A stretch of DNA of 31,349 nucleotides, taken from contig CAZTMX010000011.1 of the NCBI GenBank assembly GCA_964614855.1, positions 1-31,349 on the forward strand. Reading direction: 5' to 3'. Below the pieces are notes generated by a model. The model was not told the DNA's origin, searched no databases, and saw only the letters and a list, made by a program, of their open reading frames with translations. The position numbers and the translations under genes were made by a program. Positions 1 through 7,895 of this stretch are shown here, in pieces; within the stretch, counting starts at the first letter, position 1, and each line of letters begins with the position of its first letter. The stretch is from CAWJHE01 sp964614855. Lineage in GTDB: Bacteria > Chloroflexota > Anaerolineae > Anaerolineales > UBA4823.

Positions 1-1
1 G

Positions 2-154
2 ATCTTAGGCGCTATCATAATCATTCCAACAATCGCATCCATCAAAGTACTGGCACAATTTACCCACAAAAAAATGTTGGGGTTGAAAGTATCCCCCAAA
101 GATGACATCGATCAAGACAGCGAAAACCCAGAGGAACCTTCTCCTCCATCCTAA
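2..154 (+). CDS. C-terminal end of a membrane protein, possibly an AI-2E/PerM-family transporter (partial)
   Basis: The reading frame runs in from the left edge and gives 50 codons before TAA at 152-154. It opens with a hydrophobic stretch (ILGAIIIIPTIASIKVL). A short basic patch (THKK) follows, then a hydrophilic acidic and proline-rich tail (ENPEEPSPPS). A last transmembrane helix with a Gly-Ala...Pro...Ala/Ser...Lys pattern before a basic, then acidic cytoplasmic tail is reminiscent of AI-2E family (PerM-like) proteins. Too little is present to be sure, and any polytopic transporter would fit. The antiporter gene starts 47 bases downstream on the same strand and could be co-transcribed. 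Confidence 0.5.
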   Translation: MLGAIIIIPTIASIKVLAQFTHKKMLGLKVSPKDDIDQDSENPEEPSPPS

Positions 155-201
155 ATTCAGGCAGTAAAGAAGGTGATTTTGAAACAAAACAGGAGAAGCC
201 T

Positions 202-1425
202 ATGACGCCATTTTTACAATTAACATTCTCCCTGGCAGTGATTATATCTGTTGCCAAAGCTGGTGGTTACATTTCATACCGTCTGGGCCAACCATCTGTC
301 CTTGGCGAACTCCTGGCTGGCATCCTCCTGGGCCCTACAGTCATCGATTTTCTGCACATCTCCCTTTTTACCGACACACATCTTCCAACCCTGATTCATG
401 AATTAGCCGAATTAGGTGTGCTTTTTCTCATGTTTATTGCTGGCATGGAACTTCACCTTTCAGACCTGGCAAAATCTAGAAAGGTGTCCCTTCTTTCAGG
501 CGTGTTAGGTGTTGTATTTCCTTTGCTTTTCGGCCTGGCGTTGGCATTATTCTTTCCAATCCCAATAACAGAAGCATTATTTCTTGGCGTTATCCTGGCG
601 GCAACCAGTGTCAGCATCTCTGCGCAAACATTGATGGAGCTCAATGTCCTGCGCAGCCGTGTGGGGATTGCGCTCTTGGGCGCTGCGGTTTTCGACGACA
701 TCCTGGTTGTCCTGATCTTTTCAGTTTTCACTGCGCTGGCAGGCAATACAGCGGATAATGGGTTTCTGAGTGTCCTGCTAATCGCCGTAAAGATGGTGCT
801 CTATCTTGGAATAGCCACCTACCTGGGTATGTGGTTGCTTCCTCGCCTCTCTCGCAAGGTCGATGCACTGCCTATCAGCCAGGCTATCATTTCCTTTACC
901 GTTGTCATGATCTTGCTCTTTGGCTGGACTGCAGAAGTGTTTGGGAACATGGCAGCCATCACTGGAACCTTCATAGCAGGATTGGTTTTCTCGCGCAGCC
1001 CGGTGCGTGAGCGTATCCAATCAGGTATATCTTCCCTGGCTTATGGATTGTTTATTCCTGTGTTTTTTATCAATGTCGGTTTGTCGACTGATGCACGCGA
1101 GCTGTTTGGGGATATCTTCTGGCTCTTTTTTGCCATGACCATCCTGGCGATTATTGGCAAAATTTTAGGATCAGGCTTAGGCGCATGGATGAGCGGTTTC
1201 ACAAAGCGTGAAGCACTTCAAATGGGCATCGGTATGATGTCACGTGGAGAAGTTGGCTTGATTGTCGCAACTGTCGGTATAACAAACGGGATTATCCCAA
1301 ATGAACTTTTTTCTGCAGTAGTTGGAGTTGTTATCATCACTACGCTTCTAACACCTCCACTGCTGCGGATGTCATTCAAGAAAAAACCTGTTGAAAAATC
1401 AGTAAAACCTGAACCTTCTTCATGA
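202..1425 (+). CDS. CPA2-family monovalent cation/proton antiporter (KefB/NapA/GerN-like membrane domain)
   Basis: A 407-residue polytopic inner-membrane protein, expected to exchange Na+ or K+ for H+. Almost the whole length is hydrophobic helices. Family marks visible are SVLGELLAGILLGP near residues 32-45, the unwound-helix motif ATSVSIS (134-140), a paired aspartate FDD (165-166), FFINVGLS (288-295) and SRGEVGL (347-353). In CPA2 proteins the second Asp of this pair carries the ion; a DD rather than an ND pair is usually linked to electrogenic exchange, so NapA-like stoichiometry is an inference. The soluble RCK/TrkA-N domain found on many Kef proteins is absent, and the protein ends in a short Lys/Pro tail. 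The ATG has an AGGAGA Shine-Dalgarno sequence at 191-196. A small PII-like gene follows after 28 bases and may encode its regulator. Confidence 0.93.
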   Translation: MTPFLQLTFSLAVIISVAKAGGYISYRLGQPSVLGELLAGILLGPTVIDFLHISLFTDTHLPTLIHELAELGVLFLMFIAGMELHLSDLAKSRKVSLLSGVLGVVFPLLFGLALALFFPIPITEALFLGVILAATSVSISAQTLMELNVLRSRVGIALLGAAVFDDILVVLIFSVFTALAGNTADNGFLSVLLIAVKMVLYLGIATYLGMWLLPRLSRKVDALPISQAIISFTVVMILLFGWTAEVFGNMAAITGTFIAGLVFSRSPVRERIQSGISSLAYGLFIPVFFINVGLSTDARELFGDIFWLFFAMTILAIIGKILGSGLGAWMSGFTKREALQMGIGMMSRGEVGLIVATVGITNGIIPNELFSAVVGVVIITTLLTPPLLRMSFKKKPVEKSVKPEPSS

Positions 1426-1453
1426 GATACTTAGGATTTTAAGGAGAATTCCC

Positions 1454-1822
1454 ATGAGTTTCCTGGTAGTACTTATAGTCGATGATCCAGATCATTGTTC
1501 CCCCATCCTTGACCGCTGGGAAGAAATCGGCGTGACTGGGGTAACAATCCTGGAAAGCACTGGATTAGGGCGTTTGCGCAGAGCTGGTTTCCGCGATGAT
1601 CTCCCTATGATGCCAAGTCTGCGCGATATTTTTAGCAGCCGCGAAGTTCCGCACCGCACCCTGCTGTCCGTTGTCAGCAGTCAAAATGAAGTCGATTTGA
1701 TGGTTGAGGCAGCTCAAGAGACCATAGGCAACCTTGATGATCCTTCTACGGGTTTCCTGTTTGTTGTTCCGGTGATGCAAGCCTACGGCCTGGGGAGAAA
1801 GAACAATACGCATGAGGATTAA
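1454..1822 (+). CDS. PII-like (GlnB-fold) small signalling protein
   Basis: 122 residues. The pattern fits the ferredoxin-like beta-alpha-beta-beta-alpha-beta fold of PII proteins: a first strand FLVVLIVDD, a helix containing the Asp-Arg-Trp-Glu stretch, a second strand VTGVTILESTGLGR like the GlnB strand leading into its glycine turn, and a final helix and strand (AAQETIGNL, then STGFLFVVPVMQAYGL) that mirror the PII C-terminal half. The middle (residues 45-70), where the T-loop would lie, is short and lacks the conserved uridylylated Tyr context of GlnB, so this is a PII-like rather than a canonical nitrogen PII. Such proteins form trimers and often sit beside the transporter they control. 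Here the gene lies 28 bases after the antiporter with its own AGGAGA ribosome site. The ligand cannot be read from sequence. Confidence 0.7.
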   Translation: MSFLVVLIVDDPDHCSPILDRWEEIGVTGVTILESTGLGRLRRAGFRDDLPMMPSLRDIFSSREVPHRTLLSVVSSQNEVDLMVEAAQETIGNLDDPSTGFLFVVPVMQAYGLGRKNNTHED

Positions 1823-1827
1823 AGCCC

Positions 1828-1891
1828 GCTGCCCTGACAGCGATTGACTGTCAGGGCAGCGACAACCACCCTGGATGATCAAGGGCGGTTG
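1828..1891. terminator. Convergent terminator region between the PII-like gene (+) and trpB2 (-)
   Basis: There are two consecutive hairpins between the convergent stop codons. The first has a perfect 13-bp stem (1828-1840 with 1848-1860, 7-base loop). The second pairs 1863-1872 with 1882-1891; its single mismatch on the + strand becomes a G-U pair on the - strand. Neither is followed by a long T run, so termination on both strands is inferred mainly from stem strength and position. Confidence 0.65.
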
Positions 1892-1896
1892 TTTGA

Positions 1897-3264
1897 TTAC
1901 AGCTTTACATCGGGCAGGCTTTCCTTGGCAGCATCAATCGCCGATTGGGGGTAATCGTAGTCTTTCAGGCGACCGCTGATAAACGACTCATAGGCAGACA
2001 GATCCAAGTTACCATGTCCGGAGAGGTTGAATAGAATAACCCGTTTTTCGCCTTTTTCCTTTGCGTCCAGGGCTTCATCAATGGCTGCGCGGATGGCATG
2101 TGCGCTCTCGGGAGCCGGAATGATCCCCTGTGTTCGGGCAAAGAGCACCGCAGCGTCAAAGGTCGCCAGTTGGGGAACTGATATTGCCTCGATATACCCT
2201 GCATTGATAAAAGCACTCAAGCTTGGCGCCATACCGTGATAACGCAATCCCCCGGCGTGGATGGGCGGTGGGACTGCCGCATGACCGATGGTATACATTT
2301 TTACGATTGGTGCCAGCTTGGCGGAATCACCATAATCGAATGTGTATAAACCCCTGGTGATGGAGGGCGTGGCTGTTGGCTCTACTGCCACCAACCGAGC
2401 GCGTTCGCCATTGACCAGGTTTTCTCGCAAAAATGGATATGCAATCCCGGCAAAGTTCGAACCGCCACCCACACAGCCAATGACTACATCCGGATATTCT
2501 CCAGCCAAATCCATTTGTTTAAGCGCTTCCTGGCCAATAACCGATTGGTGTGTCAGCACATGGTTCAGAACCGACCCCAAACCATACTTTTTGGCCCCAC
2601 CGCTGGTTGCTGCAACCTCAGCTGCTTCAGAGATGGCAATACCTAAGGAGCCAGTGCTGTTCGGGTTTTCCGCTAATACCGCCCGCCCAGAGGCAGTCCG
2701 ATCTGTTGGGCTGGCAAAAACCTGCGCCCCAAAGGTTTCCATAAGGATACGGCGGTAAGGTTTTTGTTCATAGGACACCTTGACCATGTATACTTCTAGG
2801 TCAATATCAAAGAAATTACAGGCCATCGACAGAGCAGTACCCCATTGACCCGCACCTGTTTCAGTTGTCATGGCTTTTGTGCCGGCAATTTTGTTCAGAT
2901 ACGCCTGTGCAAGGGCTGAATTGGCTTTATGACTGCCCACAGGCGAAACGCTTTCGTTCTTAAAATAAATATGAGCCGGGGTACCCAACGCTTGTTCCAA
3001 ACGGATCGCACGCACCAGGGGCGTCGGGCGGTAAAGCTTGTAGGCTTCCCTCACTTCTTCCGGTATATCAATATATCGTTCTCTGGATACTTCCTGCTCC
3101 AGAATTGTCATTGGGAAAAGCGCACCCAGGAACTCCAGTGAGACAGGTTCCATTGTCTGTGGGTTCAAAACTGGTGTGGGCGGAAGCGGGCTATCTGCAG
3201 CGATGTTGTACCAGGAATTTGGGATATCATTTTCACTAAGAGTAAAACGTGTTTGAGCGGACAT
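1897..3264 (-). CDS. trpB: TrpB2-type tryptophan synthase beta chain (PLP enzyme)
   Basis: 455 residues from the ATG at 3262-3264. This start is preferred over an upstream in-frame ATG because a strong AGGAGGT-like Shine-Dalgarno sequence lies at 3269-3274. The enzyme condenses indole (or serves a related beta-replacement reaction) with serine in the cytoplasm using pyridoxal phosphate. The PLP lysine lies in VGSHKANSA (about residue 113) and the phosphate-binding loop is CVGGGSNFAG. The length and the N-terminal extension (residues 1-75) match the long TrpB2 group common in archaea and thermophiles, not the 390-400-residue TrpB1 that partners TrpA. No trpA or other trp gene is nearby. Expression is almost certainly under tryptophan T-box attenuation (3307-3600). 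Indole salvage is therefore likely, but a stand-alone role is not proven. Confidence 0.92.
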   Translation of the reverse strand: MSAQTRFTLSENDIPNSWYNIAADSPLPPTPVLNPQTMEPVSLEFLGALFPMTILEQEVSRERYIDIPEEVREAYKLYRPTPLVRAIRLEQALGTPAHIYFKNESVSPVGSHKANSALAQAYLNKIAGTKAMTTETGAGQWGTALSMACNFFDIDLEVYMVKVSYEQKPYRRILMETFGAQVFASPTDRTASGRAVLAENPNSTGSLGIAISEAAEVAATSGGAKKYGLGSVLNHVLTHQSVIGQEALKQMDLAGEYPDVVIGCVGGGSNFAGIAYPFLRENLVNGERARLVAVEPTATPSITRGLYTFDYGDSAKLAPIVKMYTIGHAAVPPPIHAGGLRYHGMAPSLSAFINAGYIEAISVPQLATFDAAVLFARTQGIIPAPESAHAIRAAIDEALDAKEKGEKRVILFNLSGHGNLDLSAYESFISGRLKDYDYPQSAIDAAKESLPDVKL

Positions 3265-3306
3265 TTTGACCTCCATAAAAAATTGAATAGTTTGATTAAA
3301 CAAGAA

Positions 3307-3335
3307 AAGCGCCCATCCCATGGGGACGAACGCTT
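3307..3335 (-). terminator. Intrinsic terminator of the T-box leader
   Basis: On the - strand a 13-bp stem (3323-3335 with 3307-3319, three G-U pairs, 3-base loop) runs directly into a T-rich stretch (TTTTCTTGTTT). Its ascending arm starts about 5 bases after the T-box core, so it can compete with the antiterminator. This is the expected off-state of a transcriptional T-box. Confidence 0.88.
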
Positions 3336-3600
3336 ACGCTCCGTGGTGCCACCCCGGTTAGACTGGCTTAACAAAAAACCCTGCCGGTGTTGCGACAGGG
3401 GGAAAGAGGCCAGCCTCACTCATTGCGGGTACAAACATACCCTTTACCTTGATAACGGTGGCATCTCCGGCGCAGGCTAGTCAGTTTCCTTTTCGCCCTG
3501 CAACTCTGAGGTCCATTCAGTGCTGCTGTACATGCGGTTTCTCACCTTTAGCCGCTCTCTGGATTGCCCTGACAGCAATTACTCGTCCTCTTCACAGTCT
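3307..3600 (-). promoter_or_regulatory. Tryptophan-specific T-box riboswitch leader of trpB2
   Basis: Read on the - strand, the leader has the ordered marks of a T-box. These are an AGTA motif (3580-3583), AGAGAG (3555-3560), a GGTGAGAAACC distal-loop stretch near 3536-3548, and the specifier context GAATGGACCTCAGAGT with codon TGG (3513-3515) followed by A. A stem III hairpin lies at 3379-3400, then the T-box core GGGGTGGCACCACGG (3341-3355). The specifier TGG reads tRNA-Trp. The variable base in TGGC would pair with a G at the tRNA discriminator position, as in typical bacterial tRNA-Trp. Uncharged tRNA-Trp should stabilise the antiterminator and allow trpB2 transcription. The two independent specificity marks agree. 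Confidence 0.93.
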
Positions 3601-3621
3601 TTCGAGTATTAAGTTGGGCCG

Positions 3622-3649
3622 ATTATATGCCAAACTCGAGATTTGTCAA
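3622..3649 (-). promoter_or_regulatory. Sigma-70-type promoter for the T-box-trpB2 transcript
   Basis: The -35 TTGACA (3644-3649) and -10 TATAAT (3622-3627) are perfect consensus hexamers with a 16-bp spacer on the - strand. Transcription would start near 3614, giving about 15-20 nt before stem I of the T-box. Consensus strength fits a leader that is controlled by attenuation rather than by initiation. Confidence 0.9.
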
Positions 3650-3701
3650 GAGAAATACAGAAATTTGCCAGGATCGTTTCGAATTATTGCTGGCTGACTG
3701 C

Positions 3702-4196
3702 CTATGCTTTCCGCTGCAAGAGATAGTAGGTCGAAGGGTGATCGTCGTGGTCTCCGGCAGGATGGGTTTCTTCCAGGATTACCTCCCAATCGGACCAATC
3801 GATGAGTGGAAAAAAGACCTGGCAATCTGCAACCGTGTGCACGCGTGTCAAGTAAATCCTGTCAGCTAATTCTAGCGCCTGGCGGAATATCTCCCCACCG
3901 CCAATAATAAATACTTCCTCTTCAGATCTGGTTTTGGCGATTGACAGTGCCCTTTTTAGACTTGAAACCACCAGGCAATCTTCACACGCAAAGTCTCGGT
4001 TGCGCGTAATAACGATATTCGTCCTCCCTGGCAGCGCTCGCCCAATCGAATCAAAGGTTTTGCGACCCATCACCAACGTATGCCCCATGGTAATCTGCTT
4101 GAAACGCTGTAAATCACTCCTCAGGTGCCATGGGATTGCGCCTTCTTTGCCAATGCCCCCTGCATCATCCACAGCCACAATCAGCGAAATGATCAT
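3702..4196 (-). CDS. folA: Dihydrofolate reductase
   Basis: 164 residues, the usual DHFR length. The enzyme reduces dihydrofolate to tetrahydrofolate with NADPH. The N-terminus MIISLIVAVD leads into GGIGKEGAIPWHLRSDLQ, which carries the Met20-type loop, Trp23 and the substrate-binding Asp28. MGRKTFDSIG and LPGRTNIVITR are the NADPH-binding stretches, and EVFIIGGGEIF is the conserved glycine motif. The ATG overlaps the thyA stop codon (ATGA), so the two are translationally coupled. This fits biochemistry: ThyA makes dihydrofolate that FolA recycles. It is the last gene of the nusA operon. No clear terminator follows, so some transcripts may read on into the T-box leader. Confidence 0.97.
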   Translation of the reverse strand: MIISLIVAVDDAGGIGKEGAIPWHLRSDLQRFKQITMGHTLVMGRKTFDSIGRALPGRTNIVITRNRDFACEDCLVVSSLKRALSIAKTRSEEEVFIIGGGEIFRQALELADRIYLTRVHTVADCQVFFPLIDWSDWEVILEETHPAGDHDDHPSTYYLLQRKA

Positions 4197-4987
4197 ACCG
4201 AAACCTCAGCTTTGATATGCGGATGTGCCTGGTAATTCTGCAGTGAAAAATCTGGGTACTCATAATCAAAGATCGAGTGAACTTCAGGATTGAGGATCAT
4301 TGTGGGCAAAGCATGCGGCTGGCGTGTTAGCTGTAATCTTGCTTGCTCTATATGGTTGAGATAAAGGTGAACATCTCCAAATGTGTGTACAAAGTCCCCT
4401 GGACGTAAATCACAAACCTGGGCGATCATCAAGGTGAGCAACGCATAGGAAGCAATATTGAAAGGCACCCCCAAGAAAACATCTGCAGAGCGCTGGTAAA
4501 GCTGGCAGGATAACCTGCCATCCACAACATAAAATTGAAAGAGGGCATGGCAAGGAGGTAATGCCATTCTTTCGATCTCACCCACATTCCAGGCGCTTAC
4601 AATAAGCCGGCGCGAGTTCGGGTTGGTTTTGATTTGTTGAATTAACTCAGAAACCTGGTCAATTGTCCGTCCATCTGCACTGCGCCAGGAGCGCCACTGC
4701 CCGCCGTAAACCGGTCCGAGATCGCCATTCTCATCAGCCCATTCATCCCATATTCGCACACCGTGCTCTTTCAAATACGAGATGTTTGTATCACCTTTGA
4801 GAAACCACAATAGCTCATGGATGATCGATTTCAGGTGAAGCTTTTTTGTGGTGATCAGGGGGAAACCCTGGTTCAAGTCAAAGCGCATCTGGTAGCCAAA
4901 GACAGACAAAGTACCGGTCCCAGTCCGGTCACCCTTCTTGATGCCGTTATCAAGGATGTACTGCAGCAAATCCAAATATTGTTTCAT
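4193..4987 (-). CDS. thyA: Thymidylate synthase (ThyA type)
   Basis: 264 residues, the same length as the Escherichia coli enzyme and colinear with it. It methylates dUMP to dTMP using methylenetetrahydrofolate, which leaves dihydrofolate. The catalytic Cys146 sits in ALPPCHALFQF, the phosphate-binding Arg21 in KGDRTGTGT, and the second phosphate-binding arginines in NSRRLIVSAWN. DLYLNHIEQ-type folate/dUMP residues appear as GDVHLYLNHIEQ. The start codon directly abuts the ribF stop codon and the gene overlaps folA. A ThyA/FolA pair means the organism does not need the flavin-dependent ThyX here, although this window cannot show whether thyX exists elsewhere. Confidence 0.98.
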   Translation of the reverse strand: MKQYLDLLQYILDNGIKKGDRTGTGTLSVFGYQMRFDLNQGFPLITTKKLHLKSIIHELLWFLKGDTNISYLKEHGVRIWDEWADENGDLGPVYGGQWRSWRSADGRTIDQVSELIQQIKTNPNSRRLIVSAWNVGEIERMALPPCHALFQFYVVDGRLSCQLYQRSADVFLGVPFNIASYALLTLMIAQVCDLRPGDFVHTFGDVHLYLNHIEQARLQLTRQPHALPTMILNPEVHSIFDYEYPDFSLQNYQAHPHIKAEVSV

Positions 4988-5917
4988 CTAAACCATGTCC
5001 TTTAGCAAAACCCGGGTCCGTTGGATGTCCTGGTTGATTTGCGCCACCAGGGCTGATGCATTGGCAAAACGCTGCTCTCCACGCAACCTGTCGATGAAAT
5101 TCAATTGGATAGTTTTTCCGTAGATGTCTCCTGAAAAATCCAGGATATGTGCTTCAATATGGATGATTTCATCGTCCTGATCAAATGTTGGCCGGGTGCC
5201 GATGTTGGTTACAGCGCCATACGTGCGCTCTCCCAAAGATAGTGTACAGGCATAGACGCCTGCAGCTGGAACAGCTCTCGTGGCTTCAACCTTGAGGTTG
5301 GCCGTAGGAATTCCAATGGTTCTGCCACGCCCATCCCCATGAACTACCTCCCCCGTAAGGGTATAAGGCCGGCCCAGCATTGTAAACACCCTGGCTGCAT
5401 CTCCTTCTGCCAGAGCCGCCCGCACCAGGCTGGAGGAAACAATTTCATCCGAAAGGGTAATCGCCTCAAAAATGCCTACCTGGAAACCATACTTTTCACC
5501 CAAACCTGCAAGGTAATCGGGTGTGCCCTGGCGGTTCTTGCCAAGTGCAAAATCATGACCCACCAGTATTTGTTTCATCTTCAAATGTTGGTGTAATTCG
5601 GCAATAAACTCATCAGCATTTTTTCCAGCCACTTCTTTGGAAAATGGGTAGGTGATAACCACATCCACACCTAATTGGCCCATTAACAATGCTCGTTCAA
5701 TGGGAGTGGTGAGGTAGTAGCGTCCTGTCCGATTGCGTAAGATACTGGCCGGATGAGGGTGGAAGGTTAAAACAACTGCTGGAACACCCTTTGCAGATGC
5801 TCCAGCGACCAATTGCCTCAGTATAGCTTGATGGCCTTTGTGAACGCCGTCAAATGAACCGATTGTCAACCAAACATTTTCAAAAGAAACACTATCCAGC
5901 GAGTCGAAATATTGCAT
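4988..5917 (-). CDS. ribF: Bifunctional riboflavin kinase / FAD synthetase
   Basis: 309 residues, typical for bacterial RibF. The protein phosphorylates riboflavin to FMN and adenylates FMN to FAD. The N-terminal nucleotidyltransferase domain (about 1-180) has the TIGSFDGVHKGH motif and the late motif VSSSLVRAALAEG. The C-terminal kinase domain (about 185-305) has GEVVHGDGRGRTIGIPTANL, with the flavokinase PTAN motif, then GVYAC and the N-I-G-x-R-P-T-F stretch. truB ends 61 bases upstream and thyA starts on the next base after its stop. There is no obvious Shine-Dalgarno sequence before the ATG, which suggests translation by re-initiation or a weak site. Confidence 0.97.
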   Translation of the reverse strand: MQYFDSLDSVSFENVWLTIGSFDGVHKGHQAILRQLVAGASAKGVPAVVLTFHPHPASILRNRTGRYYLTTPIERALLMGQLGVDVVITYPFSKEVAGKNADEFIAELHQHLKMKQILVGHDFALGKNRQGTPDYLAGLGEKYGFQVGIFEAITLSDEIVSSSLVRAALAEGDAARVFTMLGRPYTLTGEVVHGDGRGRTIGIPTANLKVEATRAVPAAGVYACTLSLGERTYGAVTNIGTRPTFDQDDEIIHIEAHILDFSGDIYGKTIQLNFIDRLRGEQRFANASALVAQINQDIQRTRVLLKDMV

Positions 5918-5978
5918 AAAGCCGGTTACTCAAGATTGCCAAATTAATGGGATGTCCTTTGGTTACCAAACCATATCA

Positions 5979-6896
5979 TCAGGATTGGAAGAATACCTTG
6001 CGCGGCTGCCACTCGTTGGTTTCTTCATCCAATTCCAATAAGGCTACCAGGTCACCCTGTTCGCTTACACCACGCACCCAACTGGCACTGCCGGGTTCCG
6101 CCGGGACACGATGTCCGTGCCGGATTAGTTCAACATCATCAGCGTCCAATTCCACCATCGGCCAATCAGCCAAAGCTTCGGCAGCAGGGATCAAAAAGCG
6201 ATACCAATCACCGGCATCAAAAGCATCTTGCAAACGGCGCAATTGGACTGCATCACGTAGTGTAAAACGACCGCTTTTTGTCCTTCTAAGACCTACCAGG
6301 TATGCTCCCGTTCCTATTGCCTTGCCCAAATCATGGGCCAGGGAACGAACGTAGGTTCCCGATGAACAGTAGACATCCACAACCGCTTCAGGAGGCGCCC
6401 ACTCAAGGATTTCCAGGCTGTATACATTGATCTTGCGCGGCTCCAACTCGACCTCTTCGCCGTTACGAGCCATGTCGTAAGCCCTTCTACCCTTAACTTT
6501 TACTGCAGAATACGGTGGGGGAACCTGTTCAATCTCACCCACAAATTGCTGTAAGATTTCATCAAACTGTTCTTCCGGGATGTTATTCACATCCACATCC
6601 GTTTGCGATGTGGTGATGATGCCTTCCTCATCATAAGTGTCCGTGGTAGCCCCCAGGCGAATTGTCGCCTGATAACGTTTATCCGATGCAGAAACATACT
6701 CACTTAACCGCACTGCAGGACCAACTAAAACCACTAAAACACCTGAGGCTCGTGGATCTAAAGTGCCGGTGTGCCCGGCTCTACGAATCCCTGTACCACG
6801 GCGGACAATCTGCACCACATCGTGGGAGGTCAGTCCGACCGGTTTATCAATTACCAGGACACCCGAGACGATATTCTCTAAATTTTCTTTTTCCAT
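5979..6896 (-). CDS. truB: tRNA pseudouridine-55 synthase
   Basis: 305 residues. The enzyme converts uridine 55 of the T-loop of tRNAs to pseudouridine. The family signature GVLVIDKPVGLTSHDVV (12-28) is followed by RAGHTGTLDPRASGVL, whose Asp47 is the catalytic residue. The tyrosine motif appears as SDKRYQATIRLG. The central PPPYSAVKVKGRRAYDMAR and the VYCSSGTYVRSLAHDLG stretch are standard TruB. A C-terminal part with hydrophobic and acidic segments corresponds to a PUA-like tail. It sits between nrnA and ribF, the order common across many bacteria. Confidence 0.97.
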   Translation of the reverse strand: MEKENLENIVSGVLVIDKPVGLTSHDVVQIVRRGTGIRRAGHTGTLDPRASGVLVVLVGPAVRLSEYVSASDKRYQATIRLGATTDTYDEEGIITTSQTDVDVNNIPEEQFDEILQQFVGEIEQVPPPYSAVKVKGRRAYDMARNGEEVELEPRKINVYSLEILEWAPPEAVVDVYCSSGTYVRSLAHDLGKAIGTGAYLVGLRRTKSGRFTLRDAVQLRRLQDAFDAGDWYRFLIPAAEALADWPMVELDADDVELIRHGHRVPAEPGSASWVRGVSEQGDLVALLELDEETNEWQPRKVFFQS

Positions 6897-6923
6897 ATGT
6901 CACATATCCAATATAAGATACTG

Positions 6924-7895
6924 CTATCGATCGCTACGCTTCGCAGCAGACATGTAATATTCCCTGGTGGCATCCAATACCTGTTTTCGAACAGCATCGA
7001 TGTTCCCAGGTATTTCTGCTCCAGCAGCTCTAGGGTGCCCGCCTCCACCGAATTGTAGAGCCAAATTTGCTACGTCATAATCAGGTCTTGAACGCCAGCT
7101 CACTTTCACCATACCGCGAGGTTGATCAACAAATATCAAGGCAATATCCATGCCCTCTGTGCTGGACAAGATGTTGATCAAGTCAGCATCATCTTTACCA
7201 GGATATTTAGCTGTTTTGCGATCGTTCGCTGTCAAAGAGGTCCAAATCAATCCATCTTCGCGCTCAAGCCTGCCTAACCCTGCGCTCCATAAATGCAGGG
7301 CTTCAAAGGATTTATTCTCCAGGGCTTGTTGATATATTGAGAATTGATCTGCGCCAGCCTCCATTAAATCTGCAGCTAAACGCATCGCCTTTGGAGAAAT
7401 ATTCGATGTTCGAAATCCGATTGTATCCGTAATTAGCCCAGTAAGCAAGGATGAAGCCACAGGTTGGGATATCCTCCAGCCCTGGTAAACCAGAAAATCA
7501 GCGATCAATTCCGTGGTGGAGACCATCGTCGCATCTACCAGATTAAGGACCGCAAAATTTATATTTGTGGCATGATGGTCAAAATTGATATCAGGCTTCT
7601 CAGAAAGGATTTCCTTCCCTACACGCGCCAGGTCAGAACAATCCACCACGCAAGTTAAATCAAATTGACCGCTGGGTTTCTTATGTACCAGCTCACTGCC
7701 TTTTAGAAAACGGAAGCTTGCTGGCAAACCGTCTGCCAGCACCATTTGCACATCTTTGCCCATCTCTATCAGGCTCAATCCAAGCCCTAGCAGTGATCCA
7801 ATTGCATCACCATCTGGCCGGATGTGAGAAACCACCAGGATACGCTGCGAGGACTGCAACCGTTGCTGTGCCTGGCGAAAAAGGTCTTTATTCAT
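6924..7895 (-). CDS. nrnA: Bifunctional oligoribonuclease / pAp phosphatase, DHH-DHHA1 family
   Basis: About 323 residues from the ATG at 7893-7895. This start overlaps the rbfA stop by 8 bases and gives the usual NrnA length, whereas a longer frame would run deep into rbfA. The enzyme degrades 2-5-nt RNAs and 3'-phosphoadenosine 5'-phosphate. Metal-site motifs are VSHIRPDGDAIGS (DxD-type first motif), CVVDCSDLARVG and NFDHHATN (DHH, residues 106-108). The DHHA1 domain ends with FGGGGHPRAAGAEI, the RNA-binding GGGH motif. The position between rbfA and truB is the conserved one for nrnA/ytqI-type genes. Confidence 0.95.
   Translation of the reverse strand: MNKDLFRQAQQRLQSSQRILVVSHIRPDGDAIGSLLGLGLSLIEMGKDVQMVLADGLPASFRFLKGSELVHKKPSGQFDLTCVVDCSDLARVGKEILSEKPDINFDHHATNINFAVLNLVDATMVSTTELIADFLVYQGWRISQPVASSLLTGLITDTIGFRTSNISPKAMRLAADLMEAGADQFSIYQQALENKSFEALHLWSAGLGRLEREDGLIWTSLTANDRKTAKYPGKDDADLINILSSTEGMDIALIFVDQPRGMVKVSWRSRPDYDVANLALQFGGGGHPRAAGAEIPGNIDAVRKQVLDATREYYMSAAKRSDR

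Noticed and set aside
1830..3576. A 12-base sequence (TGCCCTGACAGC) occurs in the hairpin after the PII-like gene and again in the T-box leader, flanking trpB2.
   Set aside because: Shared 12-mers are expected many times by chance in 31 kb, and each copy is explained by its own stem. No mobile-element features accompany it.
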